NCBI RefSeq assembly: GCF_002289565.1
Contig: NZ_NTFY01000032.1
Span: 62,001 to 126,000 of the forward strand
Reading direction: 5' to 3'
Source: Rhodopirellula sp. SM50
GTDB lineage: Bacteria; Planctomycetota; Planctomycetia; Pirellulales; Pirellulaceae
DNA length: 64,000 nucleotides
The notes under the pieces were generated by a model. It saw only the letters and a program-made list of their open reading frames with translations. It was not told the DNA's origin and did no database searches. This document shows, piece by piece, positions 30,274 through 39,721 of the stretch. Made by a program: the position numbers and the translations under genes. Each line of letters begins with the position of its first letter. Position 1 is the stretch's first letter.

Positions 30274-32274
30274 ATGAATCTCCCTCACAGAAATGGCAAT
30301 CCCATGGACAGACGCAAATTTCTCGGATCAACAACCGCGAGTCTCACTGGGTTTTCACTGGCGGCAAACGGGATACTGGTTCCCATCGCTACCGATGCCG
30401 CGGAGCATCACGCTGCCGGAGACGCCCAACATGCCAACGAGCGATTTGCCCAGCTGACCAAGAGTTTGCTGGTCGATTGGTGCGACGGCATGATCCGGCG
30501 TCAGATCATCGAACCCGAGAACCCAAAACGACATGGTGCCCTCGAGTGTCCGGCATGCACCCACATTCACGGCCGGTGCAGCGATGCGTTGTATCCGTTT
30601 CTCCATTTGGCCCATGCAACCGGCGACCCAAAGTATCTCAGCGCTGCCATCGCCGTTTATGACTGGGCGGAAAACAACGTCAGCCAGCCCGATGGCAGCT
30701 GGACCAATGACATCAACCCCAAAGCATGGCGTGGGACGACCATCTTCGGTGCGATCGCTTTGGCCGAAGCGTTGCACTACCACGGTGACGTTCTGGACAA
30801 GGAACGCCGCGAGGCCTGGACGGCTCGACTGGACGAGGCGGCTGGCGGATACCTCTATCGTGATTTCAAGACGATTGACTTCACCAACCTGAACTACGGC
30901 ATGACGGGGCTTTACGGTTTTCATCTGTTCGGCCGACTTCTGGATAATCCGAAGTACACGCAGCGCAGCGAACAGTTTGCAAAACGGGTCAAGGAGTTCT
31001 TCACCGAGCCGAACACGTTGCTGTGGGGCGAAGGCAAGCCGAACAACAATCGCAGCGGACGTGGGCTGTTGCCGATCGACCTGGGTTACAACGTCGAAGA
31101 ATCGCTCAACGGCGTTGTCCTCTATGCCTTGGAAGTCAACGATACCGAACTGCTGGATTTGATGGTCCGATCGCTGCGCGGGCACTTGGAATTCATGCTG
31201 CCCGATGGCGCCTGGGACAACAGTTGGGGAACGCGATCGCAAAAGTGGAGTTACTGGGGCAGTCGCACTTCGGATGGATGTCAGCCGGCTTTCAGTTTGA
31301 TGGCCGGTTACAACCCGGCATTTGGAACGGCCGCCATCAAGAATGCCGAATTGTTGCAGCGGTGCACCGCCGATGGCCTTCTGCACGGAGGACCGCATTA
31401 CGTTTCGCATGGTATCAAACCCTGTATCCACCACACGTTCGCACATGCAAAAGTGATGGCGCTGGTGCAAGACAAACTGCACGCGATGCCGAAGGTTGAC
31501 GCCTCCGCTCCGCTGCCGCGCGAGACCGCTCAAGGCGTCAAGCACTTCCCCGAACTCGATGTCTACTTGGCTGCGAACGGTCCTTGGCGAGCGACCATTT
31601 CAGCGTACAACTCGATCTATAAAACGAAAAAGTCCGGTCTGTTGCAACAACCAACCGGCGGCTCGCTCTCGGTGCTGTACCACGAAAAAGTTGGCACGCT
31701 GCTGGCGTCCAGCATGGCGCGTTACGAGATGGTGGAACCGTTAAACATGCAGCCCCAGCCCGGCGAGGATTTTCCGCTCACGACGCGAGTCGAAACCCGT
31801 CGAAATGGCACTTGGTACACGAACTTGTACGACTTGCAGGCGGATGTCCGTGTCAAGGATCATTCCGAGTTGTCTGAATTCAACATCCGCACAACGCTGC
31901 AGGACGCGAACCGCAAGCCCATCGAGCAAGGATCGTCTGAATTCAACTTGAAGTACGTGCTTGATCAGGATCGAGTCACAATTTCCGCGACACCCTCCGA
32001 CGGAAGCCCGGCACCCGGGCAATCGGCATTGGTGATTCCGATCGTTTCGCCGAGTGGTGAGAAAGTGCGTCAGGTTTCCGAAACTCGGATCGAGATCACC
32101 AAACCCGGTGGCATCGTCGTTATTGAGTCAAATGTGCCAATAACGATCCAAGGCGGCAAAAACGAACGCGTCTTCAACATGGTTCCTGGTGCCGAAGCCG
32201 TTCCGGTCATCGCTCCATTCCCGCAAGCACAGACGACAGAAGTCCGTTGCAGCATCCAGGTGATTGCTACGTGA
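30274..32274 (+). CDS. Tat-exported (alpha/alpha)-toroid protein, putative polysaccharide lyase or hydrolase
   Basis: A 666-residue protein with a twin-arginine-type leader ('MDRRKFLGSTTASLTGFSLA'). Its first ~400 residues have repeated helical hairpins with aromatic/Gly motifs ('DALYPFLHLAHATGDPKYL', 'FTNLNYGMTGLYGFHLFG', 'DGAWDNSWGTRSQKWSYWGS', 'HGGPHYVSHGIKPCIHHTFA'), and the rest is beta-rich, the plan of toroid/beta-sandwich polysaccharide lyases. I do not recognise the exact family. Its position between a sulfatase and a BNR_4 protein supports action on a sulfated, uronate-containing glycan. The ATG at 30274 follows AAGGA; an ATG at 30304 begins the leader directly. Its stop overlaps the next start by one base. 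Confidence 0.75.
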   Translation: MNLPHRNGNPMDRRKFLGSTTASLTGFSLAANGILVPIATDAAEHHAAGDAQHANERFAQLTKSLLVDWCDGMIRRQIIEPENPKRHGALECPACTHIHGRCSDALYPFLHLAHATGDPKYLSAAIAVYDWAENNVSQPDGSWTNDINPKAWRGTTIFGAIALAEALHYHGDVLDKERREAWTARLDEAAGGYLYRDFKTIDFTNLNYGMTGLYGFHLFGRLLDNPKYTQRSEQFAKRVKEFFTEPNTLLWGEGKPNNNRSGRGLLPIDLGYNVEESLNGVVLYALEVNDTELLDLMVRSLRGHLEFMLPDGAWDNSWGTRSQKWSYWGSRTSDGCQPAFSLMAGYNPAFGTAAIKNAELLQRCTADGLLHGGPHYVSHGIKPCIHHTFAHAKVMALVQDKLHAMPKVDASAPLPRETAQGVKHFPELDVYLAANGPWRATISAYNSIYKTKKSGLLQQPTGGSLSVLYHEKVGTLLASSMARYEMVEPLNMQPQPGEDFPLTTRVETRRNGTWYTNLYDLQADVRVKDHSELSEFNIRTTLQDANRKPIEQGSSEFNLKYVLDQDRVTISATPSDGSPAPGQSALVIPIVSPSGEKVRQVSETRIEITKPGGIVVIESNVPITIQGGKNERVFNMVPGAEAVPVIAPFPQAQTTEVRCSIQVIAT

Positions 32275-33788
32275 TGATCTTACACCGTTTGCGGTTTTCG
32301 ACGCTGGTTCTCTGTGCATGCAGTGTTTTATGGTTGCGTCCGACGCTGGCACAATCACCGCCGCACTCACAGCTCATCGATGAGTTCAAGTTGCCCCATT
32401 CCAACGCATCCGGGTTGATTCAAACCTCAACCGTTGATGAAAAAGCACTCACGTTCGCCGTTGGGCCGGCTTCGAAATTCGGAAACACCGTCAATGGCCG
32501 CACGCATCAGCAAGATGCGTTGATCACCTACCGTGGACATCAATACGCGACTTACGTGGATGCCAGTCGACGGATCTGCATCGGCCGCCGCGAACTCCCC
32601 TCAAGCCCTTGGGAGATCATCCGTTTCGATGATCATCGTTTTGAGTCCAACGATTCACACAACACGTCGGTGATAGGCATTTGTGATAAAGACGGATCGA
32701 TTCACATGGCGTTCGATCATCATGCGACGCAACTGAACTACCGCGTTTCAAAATTTGGAGTCGCGCATGCACCGGAGTCGACGCCATGGACCGCCGATCT
32801 CTTCGGCCCGATCACACACACCCTAGGCTCCGTGACGACGGATGAACGAGTCACCTACCCGAGGTTCTTCCCCGCCCCCAACGGGAATCTGATGTTCTAC
32901 TACCGCTCGGTCACGTCCGCTGATGGCGACGGGATGATCGAGCAGTACGACGGTGAACAGCATGATTGGACGCCCGGTCTGGGCAAATTCATCGCTCGCG
33001 ACGTGGGCACGTTCAAAGCGAATGGCCGCGAGAGTCAACGTCGCTGCCCCTACATGAACGCATTGAGTTTTTCAGGGCAACGATTGCACGCGAGTTGGGT
33101 TTGGCGAGAGCGTTTCGAAAGAACGAATGTCGTCAATCAACACGATCTGTGCTGCGCCTACAGCGATGACTACGGCCGCACCTGGTGCAATTCGGCGGGC
33201 AAAATCATCGGTCGCACGGGGCAGGACCTCATCCATCTCGATTCGCCCGGCTTGGTGGTCGCCGAAATCCCGATCCACTCTGGCTTGTCGAATCAAAACA
33301 CACACTACGCGTACCCCGACGGCAGCATCCACATCATGCTGCGACATCGACTTGCAGGTGAGTCGTCCGCCGATTCAGAACTTCGTTACTTTCACTACTG
33401 GCGCGATAGCCAGGGCAGTTGGAAACACGAGGCCCTGCCGCTCGTTGGACGTCGGCCCAAGTTGCTTGGAACACCCGATCGAAAACTTGTTTTGGTTTAC
33501 AGCGACGAAGGCGAATTGTTCCTCGCCAAGGGCTTGCCCGATGCGGCGCGCCAATCGTGGCGTTGGAGTCAGCTTCGATTGCCGAGGCGTTATTCCGCGT
33601 TCGGCGACGCCGTGGTGGATCTTGCGCGATGGGAACAAGATCACACGCTGTCGGTCTACCATCAAGACGAGCCGTCACGACTCATTGTGACCGATTCACC
33701 CGACGCAATCGACGGCCCACCGTCGCCGCTACGTGTCAGCAACATCGCTTGGGACCAGCTTCCGACTCAGCAGAGAATACTACCGTGA
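32274..33788 (+). CDS. Secreted BNR_4 beta-propeller, ulvan-lyase-like (PL24/PL25-type)
   Basis: A 504-residue exported protein with signal peptide '[20 protein letters not shown]' and repeated propeller blades. The blade containing '[20 protein letters not shown]' then 'AFDHH' has two conserved His, and a later blade has 'TYPRFF' and 'FYYRS' (Tyr and Arg). Seven-bladed PL24/PL25 ulvan lyases use two His, one Tyr and one Arg at such positions, so a lyase cutting next to a uronic acid is a reasonable inference. Start and previous stop share the sequence TGATG, indicating translational coupling. Substrate is not proven. Confidence 0.8.
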   Translation: MILHRLRFSTLVLCACSVLWLRPTLAQSPPHSQLIDEFKLPHSNASGLIQTSTVDEKALTFAVGPASKFGNTVNGRTHQQDALITYRGHQYATYVDASRRICIGRRELPSSPWEIIRFDDHRFESNDSHNTSVIGICDKDGSIHMAFDHHATQLNYRVSKFGVAHAPESTPWTADLFGPITHTLGSVTTDERVTYPRFFPAPNGNLMFYYRSVTSADGDGMIEQYDGEQHDWTPGLGKFIARDVGTFKANGRESQRRCPYMNALSFSGQRLHASWVWRERFERTNVVNQHDLCCAYSDDYGRTWCNSAGKIIGRTGQDLIHLDSPGLVVAEIPIHSGLSNQNTHYAYPDGSIHIMLRHRLAGESSADSELRYFHYWRDSQGSWKHEALPLVGRRPKLLGTPDRKLVLVYSDEGELFLAKGLPDAARQSWRWSQLRLPRRYSAFGDAVVDLARWEQDHTLSVYHQDEPSRLIVTDSPDAIDGPPSPLRVSNIAWDQLPTQQRILP

Positions 33789-33820
33789 ATGACCGACGCA
33801 ACCCGAAGCAATCCATTGTC

Positions 33821-34446
33821 ATGAAACCGCGAACACTCGTTGGATTTATGATTCTGATCGGTTTGTCATGCATGCCGGTTGATGCCAGCGAACGACCGAA
33901 CATAATCTTCATCCTTGCCGATGATCTGGGTTTCAATCAGATCGGTGCCTACGGTGACACACCGATCAAGACGCCGCGCCTTACCAAGGCATGAAACGCG
34001 ACCTCTTCGACGGCGGTATCCACGTTCCAATGATCGTCCACTGGCCGGCTGCGATCAAAACGGGACGCGTCGATCACACTCCCTGGGCCTTCGCCGATGT
34101 GCTGCCGACCTTCGCCGAGCTGGCGGGCGTGCCACTTACATCCGTGCCGCGAGTCAAAACCAACGGCACATCCATTCGTCCTCGCTTGACCGACTCCCCG
34201 ACGCCGATACCCGAACGCATCCTCTACTGGGAATTCGGTAGACAGGTCGGCGATCCAAATTCCGGCATCGTCGGCGATGTCTTCCAAGCCGCACGCCGAG
34301 GAAAGTGGAAGGCGGTTCGCTACGGCAAGGAGGCTCCCGTGCAGCTCTTCAATCTGAACAACGATCCGGGAGAATCAAACGACCTGTCCGGCACTCACCC
34401 CGAGATCCACGCCGAGTTCACTCGGCTGTTTCAGGAGCACAGTTAA
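33821..34446 (+). pseudogene. Internally deleted sulfatase
   Basis: Frame 1 (33821-33994) encodes a signal peptide and '[20 protein letters not shown]', the normal N-terminus of an S1 sulfatase, and stops after 'TPRLTKA'. The sequence continues immediately with the C-terminal third in another frame (33985-34446): '[20 protein letters not shown]' through 'LFNLNNDPGESNDLSG'. The central ~300 residues, including the formylglycine CxPSR motif, are missing. A single deletion with frame change explains this. An intact gene would have been the fifth in the saccharolytic operon. Confidence 0.88.
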
Positions 34447-34661
34447 ACGCCCTAGACTGGGCGATGAAGCTTCCGTCGGTGGCGGGTTGCGGCGTTCATG
34501 GTTTTGCGGGAACCCAACGTTTTTCGCGCGAAGAAATTTCACCGGCGCATGCCACTGCAACGCCATCGGCTCCGCTTTTCAAAGTCCAAGGAAACGGCAG
34601 ATCCTCAGCGACGTGGCGCTGGAACAACTGAGACAAAACGTTCATTTTCTGACTACACGTG

Positions 34662-35168
34662 TCAGTAAATCAATAATTGATATCCAGATTCGGATCCGTC
34701 CACAGCACAGGCAACGTGACCGCTTCGATAACATTCTCTGAGTTCGTGGACTATTTTCGGAAGTTTTAATTGCAAATATTGGCTACCGGTCAACAACGTA
34801 AGCAAATCCCATTCGATCGTTTCGCAAATTGCATCTCCAGCCCGTGCATCGGGGAATGCTTTCCAAACCGCGTCGTGAATGATGTCTCTTTTTGCCGCGA
34901 TGCCTGATTTCATGAGACGAACGCTTGAGTTCCAGTCATCAAATGGTTTACGACGGCGCACAGCCTCGCGGTGCGCTTGATTGACGACAATCGTCACCTC
35001 GCCGATCCAGTCATAACCGACGTTTTCCCGGTTGTTGGATTTAAGAAAACAAATGGCGTCATCCACGTGCTTGACACGCTTGAATTGCGAATTGTGCAAG
35101 GGCTTTCCGCACTGAGTCAGGATGTTGTGCAAGTTGAGGTCGGACCACATGTCATCGAAAGTCTGCAT
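34662..35168 (-). CDS. Hypothetical protein (168 aa)
   Basis: A 168-residue frame starting at ATG 35168 ('MQTFDDMWSDLNLHN'). There is no signal peptide, membrane segment or motif I recognise. It contains a Lys/Arg-rich patch ('AHREAVRRRKPFDDW') and conserved-looking aromatic residues. Base composition is lower in G+C than its neighbours, hinting at acquisition or poor constraint. It could be a real orphan gene. Confidence 0.5.
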   Translation of the reverse strand: MQTFDDMWSDLNLHNILTQCGKPLHNSQFKRVKHVDDAICFLKSNNRENVGYDWIGEVTIVVNQAHREAVRRRKPFDDWNSSVRLMKSGIAAKRDIIHDAVWKAFPDARAGDAICETIEWDLLTLLTGSQYLQLKLPKIVHELRECYRSGHVACAVDGSESGYQLLIY

Positions 35169-35266
35169 TGATCTTAATGTCCTCGGTCAGAAAACGTTCG
35201 CAATTACTTGGGACGGGGAACGACTTGTAAGCAGAAAAAACCGCAACGCCCGTCCTCACGTATATT

Positions 35267-35806
35267 TCATTGTTCCTCGCTTTTGTCGGGCGGAAGCAAA
35301 AACATGGCATTTGGTTTCGATTGCCGCAGACGTTCAACCGCGGCATCGCTGAACGGAGCGGTACCAGAAATGATAACGTACGGCTGGTCAATCGACGAGA
35401 GACAGTCCACGGATGCATCAGTCAGATTCGGGCAGTCGAGCGACAGGCATGAGATGGGTAGCGTGCAAAGCAATTGCATTCCATCGTCAGAAATCGAGGA
35501 ATCCACAAGTGTCACGTAGAAGAGACGTGATTCTCCTGGACCGATCAAAGTGAACCCAGTTGGGAGGTCTCGTAGAGTGGGCAGGATTTTCGCGAGTGTT
35601 TCGTCGGTCGCGGAGTTGCCCCACAAGTCGAGCATGTAGTTGCCATCAACCAAGTCGAGTCCAAGACACCCACCATGGGCCGCAACCAGTGCCTGCGCGT
35701 TGTCCAGTTGCGTCTTACGAAAGTGATAGATCAAATTCGGTGTCGCGACGATCGCCAGAATCGCAACGGCGGCAAACGACAGTGCGATCTTTGCGCGACG
35801 AGTCAT
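35267..35806 (-). CDS. Membrane-anchored leucine-rich-repeat-like protein
   Basis: A 179-residue protein with an N-terminal membrane helix ('IALSFAAVAILAIVATPNLI') and a C-terminal region of Leu/Asp-rich repeats ('ISDDGMQLLCTLPISCLSL', 'NLTDASVDCLSSID', 'FSDAAVERLRQSKPNAMFLL') that look like degenerate planctomycete LRRs. It would be exposed outside the inner membrane. Nothing in the neighbourhood indicates its role. It is co-directional with the 168-aa hypothetical gene, 98 bases apart. Confidence 0.7.
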   Translation of the reverse strand: MTRRAKIALSFAAVAILAIVATPNLIYHFRKTQLDNAQALVAAHGGCLGLDLVDGNYMLDLWGNSATDETLAKILPTLRDLPTGFTLIGPGESRLFYVTLVDSSISDDGMQLLCTLPISCLSLDCPNLTDASVDCLSSIDQPYVIISGTAPFSDAAVERLRQSKPNAMFLLPPDKSEEQ

Positions 35807-36006
35807 GTGTCAAATCAGTCGGGTAAACGGCGGTGGGCACGCGGTCGCCGCCGGTGATCGCCCACTTCCAAAACACGACTCGGCGACTCGTGGTGTCTCG
35901 TGGTTCAAGTAAGCCGCTGCGCAGCGGGAAATTTGGTAGATATGAGAGTTTGGTGGAAGGAACTCACGATGTCCCAGTCTAACAATTGTCGACGTTTCTC
36001 GCGAAA

Positions 36007-36213
36007 TTAGGCATCACGCTTTTCCTTCCAACCACGCATGAGCAGGAACATCGCACCAAACAATGGTAGTGGAATCCGAACGAAGAAAGCAAACAACGTC
36101 CAATAACCACCGATGAGGTACAGAATCACGACGATTACGCTGTATCCAAATTCGACTGTCAAACCGATCACTGAGACTGCAGCCTTTTCTCCAAGGGTTA
36201 GATCGTGATCGGC
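36007..36213 (-). pseudogene. Two-helix membrane protein fragment, 5' end lost at a repeat
   Basis: The frame ends with 'TVEFGYSVIVVILYLIGGYW' and 'LPLFGAMFLLMRGWKEKRDA', two membrane helices. Upstream the frame is open to 36279 but only with a TTG start, and that point coincides with the left edge of a duplicated repeat beginning near 36268, so the true start may have been replaced. The residues nearest the repeat are not membrane-like. A short real gene starting at an internal GTG cannot be excluded. Confidence 0.4.
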
Positions 36214-36267
36214 AATTTCAGTCGAGCGTGGATCGTGTTCCGACCCGCCTCGTTGCCGAGCGGGAAG

Positions 36268-36788
36268 ATGCCAACGCAATCTCTCGCAACAACGCCTCCC
36301 ACGGCGCCAGCCTGGTCCGTCAAAAATGTTGCAGCGACCGATGTAAAGTACCCGAAGTGGAACCGCAGCTTCACGCCCGAGCGTTCAACGGGTTGCGAGT
36401 TGATTCATACAACGTCCAAACTCGCGCCGTGGATGCGTTTCTGACGGTCCAGTGCCAGCCCACGTCAAACGATCTGTCCCACTGAATCCCGTCCGCTTCT
36501 GAAGTCTCTTGCATGTCCTTCATCAACGTCGCGGTGCTACCCGCGTTTTGATCTCAGCGGTGCACTTCAAATATCCCAAGGCGCTCGACTCCCAAGGATC
36601 GCCGCGTGGCGTGTTCGGGTGGGTTCGTCTTTGAGTCAAAGAACACCAACCTCGGACCACACGACGCGCGTGACGGGGGAGTCATGCGCCGCTGGATCAC
36701 TCGATGGGCCACAAAAGATCAAGACGCTTGTCGCACCAGAACGCTGACGACCTACGGCCAGTGGATTCAAGAAACTGGCGTCAGCCTA
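36268..36788 (+). repeat. Duplicated element R4, copy 1
   Basis: The 300-base core 36489-36788 aligns end to end with 38524-38823, with scattered substitutions and only small indels. A further upstream match begins at 'GATGCCAACGC' (36267) and is separated from the core by about 150 bases that copy 2 lacks. No intact gene, but a frame from 36704 is conserved at synonymous positions between copies. Confidence 0.8.
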
Positions 36789-36958
36789 TGGTTTCAAGTC
36801 TCACGCAATCCCGCCCCGCCGAGACCGCATGTCAACCGCCGAAGCGGGAAGCGATTCGATTAAATTCCAAAGGTTGCCGCAACCGGGCGACGGCGGTTGG
36901 CAATGACTTCAGATTCCGCCTGATCCGCCGCGTTGGTTCCTGCAATCGGTCACGCCGT
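36789..36958. other. Intergenic stretch, no feature recognised
   Basis: Between repeat R4 copy 1 and the 155-aa gene; only degraded similarity to the sequence following copy 2. Confidence 0.5.
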
Positions 36959-37426
36959 TCATTTGGTTCCGTGAAATTGCAGTGAGATGACAAAGCGTTC
37001 GGTAGACGCACTGTACACGCCGTAGAGTTTGGGAAAGCGACCGCCGTATCCGAACAACACATCTGGCGATTCATCGAGAACGGATTCCGGCAACTTGATC
37101 TCTCGATTCTCCAAGTATGCTAAAATGTCCTCACGGTCAGCGATGTTCGTTCCGTTCTCGGATCGTGAAACCTCTGCACTATCGCAGAACGCGACGACGG
37201 AATCGGGGGTTGCAGTTCCAGTGATGGTGAATGTTCCGCCACCGTGCGGATGTTCGTAACCGCGAAACTTGGCCGGTTCCACAAACACCAGTTCGGATAG
37301 GTTCGCCCCAATGATCGGGATGTCGCTCGGAGTCGTTGCGTCACCGCTGTACCGGGAACCGGTGGCTTGATAGACGAGCCAAGCAAGCAACGCGATGACG
37401 GAAACGATGATCGCAGCTTTTCGCAT
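36959..37426 (-). CDS. Hypothetical exported/membrane-anchored protein
   Basis: A 155-residue protein with an N-terminal signal anchor ('MRKAAIIVSVIALLAWLVYQ') and an extracytoplasmic domain containing 'ELVFVEPAKFRGYEHPHGGG' and 'DVLFGYGGRFPKLYGVY'. I do not recognise a family. ATG at 37426. It lies with two similar small anchored genes (35267, 37534) on the same strand, separated by repeats. Confidence 0.65.
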   Translation of the reverse strand: MRKAAIIVSVIALLAWLVYQATGSRYSGDATTPSDIPIIGANLSELVFVEPAKFRGYEHPHGGGTFTITGTATPDSVVAFCDSAEVSRSENGTNIADREDILAYLENREIKLPESVLDESPDVLFGYGGRFPKLYGVYSASTERFVISLQFHGTK

Positions 37427-37533
37427 GTGTCAGAGGAGAGTTGGCCATGTTTGGTCAAAGATCGGCACAATTCACGGGGAGCATGCGGAGGATCGATCAT
37501 TGCAAAACCGACGGCCCGCCTTCTCCAGTGCAA

Positions 37534-37923
37534 TCACTGGTTCGCCCGATTCGTTCCCGCGCCGTCCATCGGACCCATCTTACCATCTTGCACGACAAAT
37601 AGATGACACCGCTCCAGATCTCTGCGTAGGCGATGGCGTTCATACGCGGTCAGCTCACAGTCTTCGAATGCGATTCCAACCCAGCCTCGCATCTTGTTGG
37701 CAATCTTGAGTTGTTCCCATTGTCCCGGAGTGGGAAAGGCTGCCAATGTGATACGGTACTCAGTACCGAGTGGCCACGACGGAATCGAGCCGATGCGCCC
37801 ACCGATTTGCGACACGGCGTTGGAAAGCAGTCTCTCTTTTCGCGTCACATTCCAATAGTCGATCGCAAGTGCAACGACGCCTAAGGCGGCAACAAGCAGG
37901 AAGAATTTCGAGAATCTTTTCAT
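37534..37923 (-). CDS. Hypothetical small membrane-anchored protein
   Basis: A 129-residue protein with an N-terminal helix ('FFLLVAALGVVALAIDYW') and a soluble domain ('QIGGRIGSIPSWPLGTEYRI', 'RGWVGIAFEDCELTAYERHR'). The pattern (helix, then short beta-alpha domain with 'GG-I') resembles the LRR-like neighbour but no repeats are clear. ATGs at 37923 and 37935 are both possible. Function unknown. Confidence 0.6.
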   Translation of the reverse strand: MKRFSKFFLLVAALGVVALAIDYWNVTRKERLLSNAVSQIGGRIGSIPSWPLGTEYRITLAAFPTPGQWEQLKIANKMRGWVGIAFEDCELTAYERHRLRRDLERCHLFVVQDGKMGPMDGAGTNRANQ

Positions 37924-38309
37924 CTCTGAAGACATCCTTCGGACAAACGACCGGGATCAGCGGGCGGCGGAAGTTGACATTGATCTTACCAAGAACCGAA
38001 CCACCAACGCACCGTTGTATCCCATGGCTCATGCGAGCTTCTTTATCGCATCACTAGAACGCATCATGTTGGCATGGCCTACCGCCGTTTCCGCGGAACG
38101 ACCTTCCGCCGGCCGGTCTTCTCAGTGATTACCCAACGGACAAGCACCACCAAACCAACACCCCCACCGCAGCGTCCACGATATCCCGGAGGGATCACAG
38201 CGAGTAGCCGGAGGTCAGCGCAGCGCCACCTCCGGACCACGCGATCCATCCTCCCATCGACCCCGGACGGGGTCGATGTAAAGCATTTTTCCCGTGTGTT
38301 TCTTGAAGT

Positions 38310-38384
38310 TTTAGCGGCAGGGCGCGAGCCCTCCGGTTCTTCATCTCTTCCAAAACACCGGAGGGCTCGCGCCCTGCCGCTAAA
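38310..38384. repeat. Long perfect palindrome (28-bp arms), family R5
   Basis: Arms 38310-38337 and 38357-38384 are perfectly complementary (arm contains 'GCGGCAGGGCGCGAGCCC'), around a 19-base loop. Outside them, 'GTAAAGCATTTTT' and 'AAAAAATGCTTCAC' extend the pairing, so the element spans about 38278-38397. A related fragment 'GCTCGCGCCCTGCCGCTAA' follows R1 copy 2 near 7250. Confidence 0.92.
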
Positions 38385-38450
38385 AAATGCTTCACAGCGT
38401 TGCCCCGGACGGGGTCGCACATCCTTTCTGCACACCTGCATCAGGCACGG

Positions 38451-38823
38451 ATGCCAACGCGATCTCTCGCCAGGACGCACCTCATGGCGCCCGGCCACAT
38501 CGCACGACCAGGCCATCCGCAAACCGACCGCTTCTGGAGTCACATGCACAGAGTTTATCGGCGTCGCGGTGTAAGCCGCGTTTTGATCTCATTGGTGCAC
38601 CTCAAACATCCCACGGCGCTCGACTCCCAAGGGTCGGCGCGTCGTGTGTTCGGTCGGATTCGTCTTTGAATCAAAGAAAAACACCCTCGGACCACACAAC
38701 GCGAGGAACGGGGGAGTCATGCGCCGCTGGATCACACGATGGGCCACAAGAGATCAAGACGGCTGTCGCACCAAAACGCTGATCACCTTCGGCCAGTGGA
38801 CAAAAGAAACTGGAGCCAGCCTT
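38451..38823 (+). repeat. Duplicated element R4, copy 2
   Basis: Core 38524-38823 is the partner of 36489-36788; both are 300 bases. The upstream 'GATGCCAACGC-ATCTCTCGC' block lies directly next to the core here, without the ~150-base interruption seen in copy 1. Confidence 0.8.
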
Positions 38824-39139
38824 ATCGCTGCGAGCACCGCGCAACCTCAGTCCAACGCGGGCGCAGGTCGACCGTCGAATCAGTAGGCAATTCCATTAAG
38901 TTCAACGATTCGGATCACGCGGTCGCCGCTAACGACATGGTCTTTCCACTCGACGCTCGGCATTGTGTCGGCCCGCTGGGCCTTGGGTATTCCCTTGAAT
39001 CCACCCCCGGTGGCTGACGCCACCGGCAGACACTCTACCGGCCCTCCGGGCCTAAGACACTTCGCTCTGCCGGCAAACCCGAATCCGATTGTCGGAGTCA
39101 GCAATGTTGCGATCAACAGTTGGAATCGTCAGGCGTCGA

Positions 39140-39442
39140 TCAGCGAATGAGCGCACGCAAGGTGTTTGCCACCGGTCGACCTGGCACACGCACTTCGGAT
39201 CCGCCATAGGGCGTGTAAAACCGATAACGTGGCCGCGGAACGACCACTGGCGGAACCGGTGCAACCACGGGACGGCGGACGACGATCGGAGCGGGGTACA
39301 CCACCGGTGGCACGTACACGGGGCGAGCAACCGGGACGGCGTAACGCGGCGTGTAGATGTCGATCCCCACGTACTGTGCTTGAGCATTGGAAACAAACGT
39401 CGCCGACGCCAACAACGCCAAACCGACAATCAAGGCCTTCAT
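39140..39442 (-). CDS. Secreted Pro/Val-rich small protein (100 aa)
   Basis: A 100-residue exported protein with signal peptide 'ALIVGLALLASATFVSNAQA' and a mature part of alternating Pro, Val, Arg and Tyr ('PVARPVYVPPVVYPAPIVV'). The ATG at 39442 has a GGAGA ribosome site. Low complexity prevents a family assignment; such proteins may be cell-wall or surface components. It is divergent from the giant repeat protein across 279 bases. Confidence 0.75.
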   Translation of the reverse strand: MKALIVGLALLASATFVSNAQAQYVGIDIYTPRYAVPVARPVYVPPVVYPAPIVVRRPVVAPVPPVVVPRPRYRFYTPYGGSEVRVPGRPVANTLRALIR

Positions 39443-39721
39443 CTGTCTTCTCCAAACCGTTTTTCTTGATGGGAATCCGATGTCGTGCCGGCAGTCGATG
39501 CGACACGCCCGGAGAATCAATCGCGCAATTGTTCGCTGCCGACCGCGATAAAGCAAGCTGACGCATCGGGTGACGCACAGGACACACCGTCGCCCCTCGG
39601 TTGCCGACTGGCCGGTTGACGTCATCACCGAACGAATCAAATGCAGCAATGGCACCACCACTGTGGTAGAATGACCCCCTACCCAGACCGTTGTCAAGAA
39701 TTTGCTCCGTGGGAATTCGCG

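Larger units (their letters stand above)
37924..39139. other. Repeat-filled intergenic region
   Basis: About 1.2 kb without a convincing gene. It holds a GC-rich degenerate segment (38160-38280), the 28-bp-arm palindrome (38310-38384), repeat R4 copy 2 (38451-38823) and decayed sequence. Reading frames on both strands are Arg/Pro/Ser-rich and I consider them shadows of repeats. Confidence 0.65.

Noticed and set aside
38074-38574. Overlapping Arg/Pro-rich frames on both strands
   Set aside because: They fall inside repeat R4/R5 DNA and have no start signals or conserved residues.
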